From the NCBI RefSeq assembly GCF_024362695.1, contig NC_065404.1:9216604-9280603 (forward strand): a stretch of DNA of 64,000 nucleotides, written 5' to 3'. The stretch comes from Pectinophora gossypiella. Its lineage: Eukaryota > Arthropoda > Insecta > Lepidoptera > Gelechiidae. The notes beneath the pieces are model-generated. The model saw only the letters and a list, made by a program, of their open reading frames with translations, was not told where the DNA came from and searched no databases. This document shows positions 44,165-55,717 of the stretch, one piece after another (position 1 is the stretch's first letter; each line of letters opens with the position of its first letter). A program made the translations under genes and the position numbers.

Positions 44165-44215
44165 CTAATTTAAGAGCCACGCTCTTGACGGTGTAGCATT
44201 CTCCATTCTTATATA
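44165..44215 (-). repeat. Family G 3'-end fragment
   Basis: TTTAAGAGCCACGCTCTTGA and CGGTGTAGCATTCTCCATTC, the reversed family G 3' end. Confidence 0.65.
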
Positions 44216-44335
44216 TCAAAGACCAATTTCTTCAATTTTACATTATATGATACAAATACTTACTTAATTAAATGTTTTTTTCCGTAGTCAGGTTATAGTT
44301 TAAAAACTTATATTTTTTAACTTAAATATAAATAA

Positions 44336-44584
44336 CTAAAGCACATAGTAACGGGTTCTTACCGCGTTTAAATGGAGATATGAGACTCCCGATATTGCAA
44401 GTTGCAAGTCACTGTTGCAAGTGCCATGATTACGGGATGACTGATGAGATTGGAGTGGAATAGGTAGATCTATAATTTTTTTTTCTACGGGCAGACATAT
44501 CTGTCTACCCTTTCTCTTTAAACGCGGTAAGAACCCGTTACTATGTGCTTTAATTATGATAATAACCGCGTAAACTTAAAACAA
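44336..44584. mobile_element. TTAA MITE, copy B
   Basis: Termini AGCACATAGTAACGGG (44340) and CCCGTTACTATGTGCT (44549). The right flank is TTAA, the left is CTAA. Longest interior of the three copies, with an extra hairpin GGGCAGACATATCTGTCTAC. The shared right flank continues to about 44584. Confidence 0.75.
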
Positions 44585-45504
44585 TGTATATATAAATAAC
44601 TACTATAAAATAAAAAAAAACAAAATCGAACCCATTATAAATTAGAAGTTAGTTTTAAAGCTCCGGCTTTATTGACTCCACTATAGATATTATTCCTTAT
44701 TCTATGCTTTTGGTTAGTTTATTTTAATGGATAAAGTTGTACACAATGAGCTAATTCCATAAGCAAATGATTTCCTTTATGTAACTGTGGCACGCACGAA
44801 ATATATTTCCAGCGATCTTATCATTATTTATTATATTTAATGGTGTAAATCTAATTTGTATAGTAATAAATACGAGTACTTACGTATAAATTGGTGTGGC
44901 CATCAAGGGCCGCACAGTAAAATCTAATAGAATTAATTACTACTCCAGAATGTAAAAACGGATTTATAAATTACCGCTAGTTTTTCAATTAAGGAAAACC
45001 CTCCCCTCCTTGAAGTCAACGAGGAATTGTAGATTAACTTGACCTTAACTTAATATAGTTGTAAGTGGTGTATAGCTCTCAATGAAAGATACTCTATGGC
45101 TAATAAAACCTCTGTGGAATATACTTCCGTAATAACTTATAAGGGCCCTTATGACTTCAAACTAGCCGGAAAGGTTCCAAGTGCAGAGTGCGCTATGTAC
45201 ACTTATATTAATACTAATGATACACTTACGTTGACAAATAGTCAGATGGTCTACTCAACAGCCCCAAGGGTAAGTTTGATCTGATAGCTGTCCCAGTTTA
45301 GATGGCTGTGATAATTTGGGCCTTGTTGGCGAACTCCAACATCTATCTCAGACCTAGTCCTGCGATTGTACCTTACTGAAAATGACTACTGCTGTCAGTT
45401 TTATAACACTCAATTACAAACGCTGCGATTAAGAGATAGTTGTTGAAATTGTAAGTTGAACTCGCCGACTGCTTCGCTTAAACTGCAACGACCTCTGAAT
45501 AGTA
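44585..45504. other. Unannotated
   Basis: No gene structure seen. The frame 45096-45284 might be older LINE sequence upstream of the fragment at 45505, but I cannot recognise a domain. Confidence 0.4.
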
Positions 45505-45736
45505 GTGGGCAGCATTACGGGTCACTGTCCACTCAACAAACATCTATTTAATTTAGGGACAACGGACAGTCCACTTTGTAGAGGCTGTCTGGATGCAGAA
45601 GAAACTGCCCCCCCATGTAATCCTGGAATGCACGGGAGTGTCAGCACAACGGGTAAAAACCCTCAAAGGAATGTGGTCGCTCCGCGAAGCCTGTGAAAAC
45701 CCCAGGATGCTTCTGAGCTTAGGTTGGCTTACGTAG
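45505..45736 (+). pseudogene. LINE C-terminal (post-RNase H) fragment, frameshifted
   Basis: GSITGHCPLNKHLFNLG leads into SPLCRGCLDAEETAP, the C-x2-C segment typical of the region after RNase H in I/R1/Jockey-group LINE polyproteins. A C7 run at 45608-45614 has one base too many. Past it the other frame gives H-V-I-L-E-C then MWSLREACENPRMLL and GWLT-stop at 45736. Removal of one C would restore the family pattern, so this is a decayed copy. No upstream RNase H or RT domain was found. Confidence 0.72.
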
Positions 45737-47082
45737 TCAATAATAGCACGCATATGGGCCATCTTAAGAGTCTAAATGCAGAAAACAGAGCCCACTAACC
45801 AACTAATTGTAAGTTGAACGATAATAGAGTTCTGTAGATTTGTATAATATTTGCCGGAAAAATCCTAAAAACAGCCCTTTACTTTTCCCATACAAACGTT
45901 TTCTAACTAAAACGAACCGTACAGTCAATTTGAGCTTTATTGTTATTGTATAAAGTTCATATTGCAAGCACTCACTGTTGTCTAAGCAATGTAGATGAGT
46001 TCCTGCCACATTACAAATCTTTTTGACAGAACAAAGCATGTCGGGTCCGCTAGTGTATTATAAAAACGTTATTATAGATCCCCGTTCTATGGTAGGAGTT
46101 ACTTACACGAAGCGCTCAAATAAATAATTGTTAGAAACTGTCTTTCGAGTCATTGGCCAAGAAAGAGCGGAAGTCGTAAGTCGGATGAGCTGGTTTCCGT
46201 TATGCACATATCACGGAGTAAGTACCCACGGTCAATACGAATGGCGATAGCGATGTGCGATGGCTCGTAAGTTATTTTTTTCTAGTCCTTGTTCTTTTTA
46301 TTTTTTTCTAGTTCTCTATCTAGAAATCCTCTGCATTTTTAATTTTTGTGGATAAAATTGTAAAGTAGGTATATAAACAATAATATGTACATTAGTGGGC
46401 TGAATTAATGTAAATCGGGCTAATGCCCGCGATTGAATCCAGCTCTGAAATACTTAATGTGAACCGGGATGCCTGTGTACGTTATTGTGGATAAAACAAA
46501 AATATATCAATTATATTATGTTGCCCTTTCTATGTTATTATAAACCTTTGTATTACGTAACTGTCTTAGTGTTCAGAACATGCCCTCTATCGCTTTTTTT
46601 AGCGACTACACCGCATGATTGCAGAGTCTGCATTTATTATTCCTTCCACTTTACTCTGTCGAACGTGCTTTTCTTGACCACATTTGAGCATTTCGTTTAC
46701 GGTCTTCTTTTTTGTGTTTTCCTCAGTCTGGATTATGTTTCGAACCGAATCCACGAATTTTCCATCGGATGTTAGGTACATTGTAAATTACAGCCAACCT
46801 ACACTTCCTAATAACCTGTGTGCATACCTCAGGATGTTTACAAGATGTTTATGAATGAAACAGTACTGGCAGTTGCTCGATGAAAATATTTCTAAAATTA
46901 ACGCTACGTAACATCCTATAGCGAACGCTCTTTGCATTCTTTAATTATTATTAATTATGCTCTTAATTTACATTGTTACGTACTTCGCTCACAGTTCGCT
47001 CTCTACCTATTCTTTCTTTACTTTTTAATATGTATTTAGCTAAGTTCGTGCTTGGGAATTACTCGAAAACCGTCCATGATTT
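45737..47082. other. Unannotated
   Basis: GAACAAAGCATGTCGGGTCCG near 46029 looks like the end of another dispersed repeat. No gene; frames at 45803-46039 and 46485-46775 have no motif. Confidence 0.45.
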
Positions 47083-47425
47083 TTTTTTGTCGTGACTTAT
47101 TGTAGATTTGCCGCAGATGGCATTAGCTACATGGCCGGACAAATGGGGAGCGCTGAAGGCTCTCACCCGGTACAACGTTTAAGACAACAGGCCTGAGGGT
47201 GCCCTGTTGGGCGCGAACCTCGGCTTAGGGCGTCGTCTGAGAGGAAAAATTATTTGAAAGAATCAATCGACCCTAGTGGGTCGATAACGATAAGCGCAGA
47301 TTGAGGGAAATCGTCGACCACGCCGGCGGGGTCGGTATCGGAGCCCTGAAGTGTTTGGTGTCGCGAGCTGATTGGCTGCCTCTATGGCAAAACCGTCCTT
47401 GAAAGACACGACTTGTATAAATGTA
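47083..47425 (+). repeat. Family G, long copy
   Basis: T run, GTCGTGACTTATTGTAGATT, GGGGAGCGCTGAAGGCTCTC, GGCCTGAGGGTGCCCTGTTG, then a 3' extension with CGACCCTAGTGGGTCGATAA and GGTGTCGCGAGCTGATTGGC. The extension is shared with 52408-52770. A 94-codon minus-strand frame here (47273-47557) is not a gene. Confidence 0.78.
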
Positions 47426-47532
47426 ATCTACTGCACCTTTCAGTCGTGAAAGTGGAACAAACTCGCAAACATTTTCCGCGTAATACCTATAAGTATAGCT
47501 AATAAATGTAGCCCTGTCTAAGTATAATCTCC

Positions 47533-47724
47533 ACAATCCCTCACCCACTCCGATCACCCAATTGTTTGAAAGTAAGATGATCCGTGCTTCGGAAGGTATG
47601 TTAAGCCGATCCCGGTTACCACTTACAGATGTAAGTTCGTACTCTTTGCATGAGCAAAGTCAGGGGCCTATAGCGGCTGAGGTCAGTCATCCACCTCACA
47701 ACCCACACAATAGAAGACAATCCC
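47533..47724 (+). mobile_element. 5'-truncated SINE (family H) with 8-bp TSD
   Basis: ACAATCCC at 47533-47540 and 47717-47724 flanks family H sequence (AGTAAGATGATCCGTGCTTC, CACCTCACAACCCACACAAT, AGAAG end). A short 5' stretch before GATCACCCAATTG is not family H. Confidence 0.7.
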
Positions 47725-48244
47725 ACAGAATATAAAAGAAATCTTGTGTTTTAGCACTATTCATTCAGTTTCATAAATCAATTATTTAGATTTATGTCTG
47801 CACACATGTTTTGTATTACAACTAACAAGTTACATAATCGCATCGGAACTAAGTGTTTACCATTCTGAAAATTGAGGTCTTCTGTTTCGTTTGGTTGGCC
47901 TACTCTTTGGGATAATTGAAACGGACATACTGTAGTACCTAAGTATTTCTACACAAACGCAGTCGCCTGGCGGTAGGTATGCTAACTGTCGCTGTAAATG
48001 CAGAACATGTTTAAAACTCACAGAGAATTTCTTCATAATATATATGGGAATTTCAGGTACCGCAGTGGTTATAATATGACATCATATTACTAGTTACTAC
48101 AACATTTTGCATTGGCTAGTGTTAGAACAGGACTACCCAACTGTCTTCGAAGATTTATTTCCAAATAAACGTTTCGGTATTTCGGTACTATGTTTATTTA
48201 TTACGAAACAGTATTAATTATAACACATTTCATTACTTGCTTAT
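47725..48244. other. AT-rich stretch without a gene
   Basis: Nothing recognised. Confidence 0.5.
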
Positions 48245-48278
48245 GTTCACGTCCCTCAATCAGCGCTTATCGCTATCG

Positions 48279-48325
<47 letters not shown>

Positions 48326-48580
48326 TTAAGAGCTGCGCTCTTGTCGGTGGAGTAACCGCCATTCCTCTCTTCTCCCCGCCAAAACCCACTAGGGTCGATT
48401 AATTCTTTCAAATATTTTTCCTGCCAGACGACGCCCTGAGCCGAGGTTCGCGCCCAACTGGGCACACTCAGGCCTGTTGTCTTAAACGTTGTACCGGGTG
48501 AGAGCCTTCAGCGCTCCCCATTTGTCCAGGCAAGTAGTTAATACAGTAAGTCACGTCAACATAAAAAAAACTTATGTTCA
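48245..48580 (-). repeat. Family G copy containing both modules and (CT)n
   Basis: In reverse order it joins TCAATCAGCGCTTATCGCTA, a CT microsatellite (about 48285-48323), the TTAAGAGCTGCGCTCTTGTC module, AACCCACTAGGGTCGATTAA, GACGACGCCCTGAGCCGAGG and GCGCTCCCCATTTGTCC. It shows that the AAGAGC-CGCTCTT module and the GACGTGAC module are parts of one repeat. Confidence 0.75.
48285..48323. repeat. (CT)n microsatellite
   Basis: About 19 uninterrupted CT units inside family G. Confidence 0.95.
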
Positions 48581-48589
48581 CGAGTTACG

Positions 48590-48740
48590 AGTAGTGTCAC
48601 GAGTTTGAATCTTTAAACCTGAATTCGACTTTATACGTTTGAATTCATGTATGGATCATAGATAAATTGATATCACGAGGTTTTCCGAATTTGTGCCGGG
48701 CAATGGGCTCGCCCCCTATTGCGTGGGACTTTAAACATAA
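48590..48740 (+). mobile_element. SINE (family T2) copy
   Basis: GTGTCACGAGTTTGAATCTT, CTGAATTCGACTTTATACG, TTGATATCACGAGGTTTTCC and GGGCTCGCCCCCTATTG. The 5' half of the head is missing. Confidence 0.68.
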
Positions 48741-48781
48741 CTGGCGAGGAGTGGGTACCTATACAATCCCTCCTGTAAACA

Positions 48782-48890
48782 GTGGGTTTTGGTTTTTAAA
48801 ATGCATGACCATAAGTATACTGATACTGTTACATAAGTATACTGATTATGTTATTACTTATGGTCATGCATTTTAAAACCCAAAACCCAC
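48782..48890. repeat. 36-bp inverted repeat (hairpin)
   Basis: Arms at 48782-48817 and 48855-48890 match at 35 of 36 positions (GTGGGTTTTGG start, GACCATAAGTA end) around a 37-nt loop that repeats ATAAGTATACTGAT. It may be a tiny MITE or an inverted duplication. Confidence 0.85.
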
Positions 48891-49291
48891 ACTTTAACTG
48901 ATGTGTCTGGAAATCCGGGCTTTACGAGCATAAAAAACCTCGTGTAAAAATATAAAATGTCCCTACTCTAAAGTAGGGATATTTTCGGAGGCATACTTCT
49001 AAGTAAACAACTTTCTAATTCGGTCGGATGTTCGGAAGGTCGTTTCCGGAAAAAAAACAGACCTGTTAATAATACTTGTTGGGTTGGTAAGTCCAGATAT
49101 ACTCTGAAGGTTAATACTAAGTTTATTACTAAGTTAATTACAAAATAACTAGCAGTCTAATTATAACTTCGCTATTTCTTGTGACTAAGGCCGCGTTTAT
49201 ACAAGCGGACAATTTAACGCAGTTTGTGGAGCGTAAAGCGGAAAATTAAAATATTTAAGAATATATTAGGTATTATATTACCTATACTCAT
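48891..49291. other. Unannotated
   Basis: Nothing recognised. Confidence 0.5.
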
Positions 49292-49684
49292 ACAGGATGT
49301 TAGTAACATCGTAACGAAAACTTTGAGGGATGATTCAAGCCATGATTCTAAGTTTATACCAAGCGGAATTTTCCATCGCAAGAGTACCTATATGGACCGG
49401 AAAAATAATTAAAAAGAAAAAAATGACATTAACGACCTATATATTATGTACTTTTATTTGTACTTGTACATGGTATATATAAGTGGGGAATGATTCAGCT
49501 CATTAGTCTGAGTTAATATACTTAAAGTGGAATTTTCCATTGCTAAAGTATAGAATTATAAATAATTAAAAAAAACAAAGAAATACATGTATTTTGCGAA
49601 GGAAAATTCCACTTGATATTAACTCAGAATCATGGTCTGAATCATCCCCCTCAGTATTCATTACGATGTCACTTACACCCTGTA
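49292..49684. mobile_element. Dimeric palindromic MITE, copy 4
   Basis: Starts TACAGGATGTTAGTAACATC and ends TGTCACTTACACCCTGTATA. The right arm of unit 1 and the spacer have been replaced by AT-rich sequence. Unit 2 is intact. Confidence 0.75.
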
Positions 49685-50501
49685 TATTATGTGAGCTTTC
49701 ATGAAGAATTTGGCGCCAGACTACGCTGAAACTCGCGCGGGTCTAGCGCAGGCCAGAGCAACTTATGCTGGATAATTCTACAAACTTGTTTATCGCCTAA
49801 TGTAAGTTGAACGCATGCGATTAGTTAGAGAATTTAGCGTACGCCCGCGCTCTAAGTTTAGTTCGGGCGAACCATATACCAAGAAGTAGGCGGTACAGTA
49901 TGCGTTACGTTACTCTGGCAACGCTACAAATCACATGACATTTCATTATCTTCTGTCAGTCTTATACATTTTCAGTGTTATGACAGCGGAAAGCATTTTG
50001 GCCGAGCTTTATTGTCACGCACTGCACGCAATGTACCTATTATACTATATTATAATACTATATTATACGTATAATACGCACCATAACACCCTCATTGTTG
50101 CCCGTCCCTTTAAACGAGGTATGAAAATAGTTACGCGTATAATGTTTTCATAGCTTAAGGCTTTTCATATCAGAGTAAGTTGTCTTTAGTTACTTATTAT
50201 TATTGATATTGGCGTGTACCTTAGCAATCTGATATTACAGATCTGCTTGAAGCAAAAATCCCATGTTTCATTCTTGTTCACGTAACGCCTCTAGTCTGGC
50301 GTCTCTATACCACCCAGCAGGGCGCGATAAATTACACTATACCTCACTGGCTTTCCATGAATTTATAGTGTGGCCTTTGTGGTAGAAATATGTACAAAAC
50401 ATTATTTCAGGGGCCAAAACCCGTATAAGAATCTACCTAGAAAACCCACTTCGGTAACGACGCAGTTTATGATGTAACTATACTTAATGCATTATAATTT
50501 C
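49685..50501. other. Unannotated
   Basis: GC-richer at 49720-49930. A TATAATACTATATTATACGTATAAT run lies near 50050-50076. No gene. Confidence 0.5.
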
Positions 50502-50768
50502 CTCCTAAAAGCATCATCATCATCAGCCGTACGACGCCCACTGCGAGGCATAGGCCTCCCCCAAGGATCTCCACGACGATCGGTCCTGCGCTGCCCGCAT
50601 CCAGCGGCTTCCCGCGACTTTCACCAGATCGTCGGTCCACCTTGTAGCGGGCCTACCCACTGAGCGTCGTCCGACACGTGGTCGCCATTCCAGAACCTTT
50701 CCGCCCCATCGGCCATTGGTTCTCCTCGCTTTGTGTCCTGCCCACTGCCACTTCAGCTCCTAAAAGCA
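50502..50768 (-). mobile_element. 5'-truncated LINE insertion with 12-bp TSD
   Basis: CTCCTAAAAGCA occurs at 50502-50513 and 50757-50768. The 243 bp between is a LINE 3' end on the minus strand with a GATGATGATG tail. Confidence 0.92.
50523..50756 (-). pseudogene. LINE ORF2 C-terminus, frame intact
   Basis: 77 codons followed by a stop read LKWQWAGHKARRTNGRWG, then KVLEWRPRVGRRSVGRPATR, WTDDLVKVAGSRWM and SWRSLGEAYASQWASYG. The W-x-W-AGH-R, GRPxxRW-DDL and DRSxWR-LGEAY pattern is the well-known C-terminus of an abundant class of insect LINEs. The stop falls in the simple tail. There is no start codon or reverse transcriptase, so it is not functional, but the undamaged frame suggests a fairly recent insertion. 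Confidence 0.88.
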
Positions 50769-51023
50769 AATATACCTTACCTAACTCTGTAACTCCATGC
50801 GGAAATTAAATAAAAATATCTTTTACATAACACAAATTGTGAAAACGGAGAATTCCTGTGTAAATGTGTGTATCCAATTGGGTCGTGTACTAGGTTCAAG
50901 ATAAATTATGAAATTCTAAAACTAACGAAAAACATTTTATTTTTCTATTTAAGTTTTATATGAATTTTAATAAAGAAAACGATATTAATAAGTCCGATAT
51001 TTTAACACGTGTTTCTATGACGT

Positions 51024-51105
51024 CGTCGCAGTGTGCTTTTTCATACAAATTCCATAGTTTTGACGTTTAGTAAAACTGATTTGGCTAGTTGGTAACTAGC
51101 CTATT
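51024..51105. mobile_element. CTACTTGACAACCTAG-family MITE, partial reversed copy
   Basis: Reversed: CAATAGGCTAGTTACCAACT, CTAAACGTCAAAACTATGGA and ATTTGTATGAAA follow the left part of copies a and b. Confidence 0.55.
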
Positions 51106-52269
51106 GCGTGCTTACGTGTGTTGTTTAATAAGTTATTAATTAATTCATAAATTCGAATACTTAAGTATTAAGTGAGTCCAAAACATGCCCCTCGAAAAAT
51201 GTGACGTAATCGGCGTTTTGCCGTTTTTCCCTATAAGTACCGATTTTTTTCTGAGCTCTCAACACTCTATTCGGACTAATGAATACTTACTTAATTAGTA
51301 TTTAACGAAATAACTTAATATTATCATCGACAAACAGGCTGTAAGTGTATGTAGATTGCTTGAACTTTGATTTTTTATCGATAACCATCTACAAACCGGG
51401 AAAATCGTAAAATTATGATTTTTTCACGCTTGGGAAATTAGTAGGGCTCAGTGACATCTCGGTCTCGGATCTGCCGGGGACTATTACTTTGGCAGAGGGG
51501 AAAGCGTAACGTGCGTATGCTCTAATATTCATTTGGTATTTCATTGCCATCAAGCACAACACTAGCTTTATCTAAATATTTAATACAATATACATAAAAC
51601 TAGTGCTATTTTGGTGCACTTACAGACCACAAAGAACCATCTATGTAGGATAAAAAAAAACCAATGGAAAATGTAGTTCACACGCCACTAGATTACTTAT
51701 TTTTATTGTTGGTCATATAATTTATTGTGGAAAAACATGTTTTGCGAAGATGTTTTTATATTATTCTGCGCAAAAAACGACATAAACAAAGATCTTAATA
51801 ATAATGTACTTAATTGGAAGTATCGCATTTCTTCAGTAATTTGGTAAATATTATTGGGTAAATAATTTGAGAATCAAGTGTTGCGTGTTGCCATGACAAC
51901 GAAGCTACATTTTCCTTTTTCAAAAGCGATTGTAAATTACGATCATCCCACAACTGTCCACCATAGTCTGACCATAATTTAATATATTGTGTAATTAAAT
52001 CTTTTCGTAACTTTAAATGTCCAGTGGCATCCTCTACTGAAGAGGTAGAGATACGTACTTAATCAAAAACCAGTTAAGTTTCTCAACTTAATTGAAACGA
52101 GTTTACTTCCTACAGTTTTAAAACGAAAGGCTAGCGCTAAATTGTGCTCAGATAAGCTACTGTTGAAAATTTATGAGGTCTAGTCATTTTCCAGACACTT
52201 ACAAGTCTACATTGTAAGATTTACTGGCGCCTGTGTGTCTGTGAGATATTCGAGTTATAATTTGTCTTA
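51106..52269. other. Unannotated
   Basis: No repeat or gene recognised. Confidence 0.45.
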
Positions 52270-52350
52270 TGTTAAAGTGGGCTAAAGCACTAAATTCGAC
52301 TTTCTTGATTTTGAATTAATGACTAAGTAAATCTTATAATTGACATCACG
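52270..52350 (+). repeat. Possible SINE T2 remnant
   Basis: GCACTAAATTCGACTTTCTT and TTGACATCACGTTAG resemble the T2 body, weakly. Confidence 0.35.
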
Positions 52351-52407
52351 TTAGATAACACATAAAGCTGAATTTAAATATTGCCTGATATGTGTCACGC
52401 ACGCCAT

Positions 52408-52770
52408 ACGCAACTTTTTTTTTGACGTGACTTATTGTAGATTTGCCGCAGATGGCATTAACTACTTGGCCGGACAAATGAGGAGCGCTGAGGGCTTTCA
52501 CCCGGTACAACTTTTAAGACAACAGGCTTGAGGGAGCCCTGTTGGGCTCGAACCTCGAAAGAATTAATCGACCCTAGCAGGTCGATAGCGATAAGCGCTG
52601 ATTGAGGGAAATCGTGGACCACGCTGGCGGGGTCGGTATCGGGGTCCTGAAGTGTTTGGTGTCGCGAGCTGATTGGCCGCCTCTATGGCTAGAGTAGTCG
52701 GCTCGTCGGGACCGTATATTACGTCCTTCGGACGCCGATACTTTTCAGTACCGTCCCTAAGCGGGATGTA
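52408..52770 (+). repeat. Family G, longest copy
   Basis: TTTTGACGTGACTTATTGTA, GGAGCGCTGAGGGCTTTCAC, CGACCCTAGCAGGTCGATAG, GGTGTCGCGAGCTGATTGGC and ACCGTATATTACGTCCTTCG. The last segment recurs at 58275-58345. The frame 52673-52930 starts inside it and is not supported as a gene. Confidence 0.75.
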
Positions 52771-52946
52771 TTCGGAAGCCGCAACTACCAGGGGATTTGG
52801 GTGGTGCGGAGCAGAATCGAAAAAACGTTTTGAAGCTAATTTGAGCCATTGGGAATGGTTGCCAGACCTAGGTCAATGTGCAGATTTTCATTGCGAAGGA
52901 ACCACAGAGTTCCCGTGGCTTTCCGCATGAAACGATTTTGTATTAC

Positions 52947-53690
52947 CTATAGACGACTGATTTGAGAGGGACTCGCGTGAGCGAAAACTATCACTGCATA
53001 GGTCATGATTGGACGGATGCAAGTCGTGTAAATTTTCACCTTATTCCTAAGGGATAATTTACTACGCTTGTTATGGAGACTATGAAGACGGCCCATTACA
53101 AACGCGGCGCAATCGCGTACACGTTCGTAATGGGCCTTGAAAGTAAGACGTCTATCTAAGACTACGCCGAGATATTTGACTTGGTCCTCCCAAGGGATCG
53201 GCTTGCCAAACATCTTGATGACTTTAAGTTGACGGCGTGACCATGGCGTGTTATAATAGCCCTTTGAAAAGTACACCGCTGCACTTTTCTCCGGGTTTAC
53301 CTCGATTCACCATTTGCGAAACCACTTGCATCATTTTAACTTAACCACGGCACGAATAATAGATGGCTGTCTCATCCGCAAATAAAGCTAATTCGGTATT
53401 AGGGGATTTGGGAAACTCACTATATACAATGAAAATAGTAAAGGGGAGAGGACGAATTCTTGTGGGACTCCGGCATGTATCGGGTGCGGTGACGAGAGCG
53501 TCCCACGCGGTAGTGAAAGGTTCGATTTGAGAGAAACCATACGCCCCGTACGACGTGAAATGTATTTATTATTCATGCGTTGCAAATGTCCATGCAGGCA
53601 TGCCTCGCCTAGAATATGAAGGAACTTGTACACAATGTGAGGCGTGCGGCTCATAGAGTGCGGGCACATGCTCAACAACATTTTAATAAT
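52947..53690 (-). pseudogene. Jockey-type reverse transcriptase fragment, broken
   Basis: Minus-strand order: CPHSMSRTPHIVYKFLHILG, then GTLSSPHPIHAGVPQ-EFVLSPLLFSLY (the GVPQGS-LSPLL motif with GS changed to EF), a frame change, then LFADETAIYYSCR at 53369-53386 (the FADD catalytic box reads FADE), another frame change, then NPEKSAAVYFSKGY and DQVKYLGVVLDRRLTFKAH, and finally CIRPIMTYAVIVFAHA. This is the palm-to-thumb part of a Jockey-group LINE, a reverse transcriptase normally acting at the target site. At least two frameshifts, a lost catalytic acidic side-chain length and missing N- and C-terminal domains make it dead. Confidence 0.85.
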
Positions 53691-55421
53691 TTAATAAAGT
53701 ATCCCTGGTTCGATTTTTACGACAAATGACAGGATGACAATCATGGAACGATTCGCTAATGAATGGTTAACGTTGCGGGTTGCTCTGAGGTTGTCTAGAT
53801 AGACTGTTGTTTATGGGACTACGGAGTAATGCTTCTCTCAATTTTATTATTTTTATTTAAAATAGGTTTACTTTTAATCACAATCTCACCTTATCTTAAG
53901 TGAAAATGTGGCCTAAGGCCCTTAGGCCCTTAGGCTAAGGGTACACGATTACCGAGTAAATGTGTATTCTCGTTTTGTGGAATAGTGAGTAGGCAGTGGG
54001 CGAGGTACTAAGCACTCGGCCCAGCAACAGGGCGTACACCAGGCCACTGTGATCGGCACCTAAGCATAGTACACCCGCCCCTAGCAAGCTTCTCAGCTTG
54101 TGAAGACCAAATGTCAATAAACAGTTTATCCGTCATCATTATTCATCATAAATCATTCCCTTTGACGCTTAATTGTACAATAAACATAATATCCACATAT
54201 TGAAAATTGCTGAGCTGCAGTTCGTGCTAATCTTGTTTACTGACTTCGATAAGGAAAATGATTTTTTAAGGTTTTCTTGATGACCATGTTCTGAATTTAA
54301 TTAACGTTACTAGGTAAGTAAGTAAGTATACTAGATTAAATTTAAGTACATGTTTACATCTTTATTTTTTAAATATAACAAATTGTGAAGGCCACAGTTT
54401 GGTTTAAGTCCAAAGATGGATTTGACAAAATAAAATATAGATACTATATTTGACTACTTGTAGATTTGTCGCAAATGACATTAACTACTTAGCGGGAAAC
54501 TGATATACCTACATAAATAAGGTAAAATAAATATTAAATTATAAAACGCTTTTTAAAATACAACGAACCCAGTGAATATGGGAAGTGTAAGTATTATAGT
54601 AAAGCATATAATGAAACACAAAATTATAAGTTTTCTTAAAAGTATTATTGACTTCAGTTACCCGCTACTACAAATATATTTGTACAAAATTTTCCTGTAC
54701 CCAAAGGTTGTCTGGAAGAAATTGCTGCATGGGCAATAAGGCCGCCTGTTGTACCTTTCTTTTTATATCTGTATCTTGTGTCCTTGGGCTCAATAAAGTT
54801 ATATAAATATCTATCTATCTGTGTAACGATTTCATATTTTATTATGATGACAATTTGCAATACGTACCATATTAAATTACTTACTTAGATGTTAACTTTT
54901 ATTAAAATCAAGTTGGATTTATTAGGGTTCCGTGGGTGCGGTCGTCCGTTAAGGTTCCTACTATGTGTAGATAATTATATGAAGCGGAATAGAAAATGTT
55001 TTCTTTGGGTTTCCTTAATATTAATTACACATGGGACAGAACGAGTGATTGTTTGCACATTACTTTGTAAAGTATCAACAACTAATAAGACATGGGACCC
55101 GTTACCAAGATTACATAGAACGGGCTTCTAACTCATTAGAACTTTTATAACTTACTAACTCGAGTTATCGTAAACTTGTTTCTTTTCTGCTGTATATACT
55201 CGAAAAGACTCTACTCCATAGTCTAGAACACAGACAAAGTGCAGTTCTTCTGTTCGTCAGTTTTTTTGATACACTTGCGCAGGAACTTCACGAGATAATT
55301 CCACCCACTCCATTCCATCTACGGACAATTATTTGTCGACAGGAATTTCATCTGTGGAGTGAATATACCTCATCCTTACCTCTTCCCTTTCGATCCGAAT
55401 TGAAAAGAACTAAAACAGAAA
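53691..55421. other. Mostly unannotated
   Basis: CCTAAGGCCCTTAGGCCCTT at 53913-53932 is a small palindromic cluster. GTAGATTTGTCGCAAATGAC at 54461-54480 is a family G scrap. GGGTTCCGTGGGTGCGG at 54926 recalls the repeat at 39485. No gene; 54889-55131 has no motif. Confidence 0.45.
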
Positions 55422-55608
55422 GAAAGAAAGAAAGAAAGAAACGTTTATTGTAAAGGTCGTCTGTCTGCGTCGTCTGTTTTTCCAACTCATTATAATCTGG
55501 GAGTCTTCATGGCTAGAGTAAATAGGCTTTTGCTATGTAATCGCGATCCATCCTAGACCACATCGTCACTTACCATCGGGTGAGATTGTGGTCAAACGCG
55601 AACCTATA
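55422..55608 (-). mobile_element. LINE 3' end with AATAAA and (TTTC)n tail
   Basis: Reversed, it runs GGTTCGCGTTTGACCACAAT, GATGGTAAGTGACGATGTGG, GACTCCCAGATTATAATGAG, AATAAACG and TTTCTTTCTTTCTTTC. A plus-strand relative is at 41605-41710. No coding part remains. Confidence 0.65.
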
Positions 55609-55717
55609 TTATTAATAAAATATACCTCTAGATTATGCCAACAAAGTGTACGTATATTATAGTTTAGCGGAGTGTTTTTGTAAAATCACTGTTTACAAGA
55701 AAATAAACGTTTATTTA

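Noticed and set aside
52673..52930. 85-codon plus-strand frame
   Set aside because: Starts inside family G, and the continuing sequence has no recognised domain.
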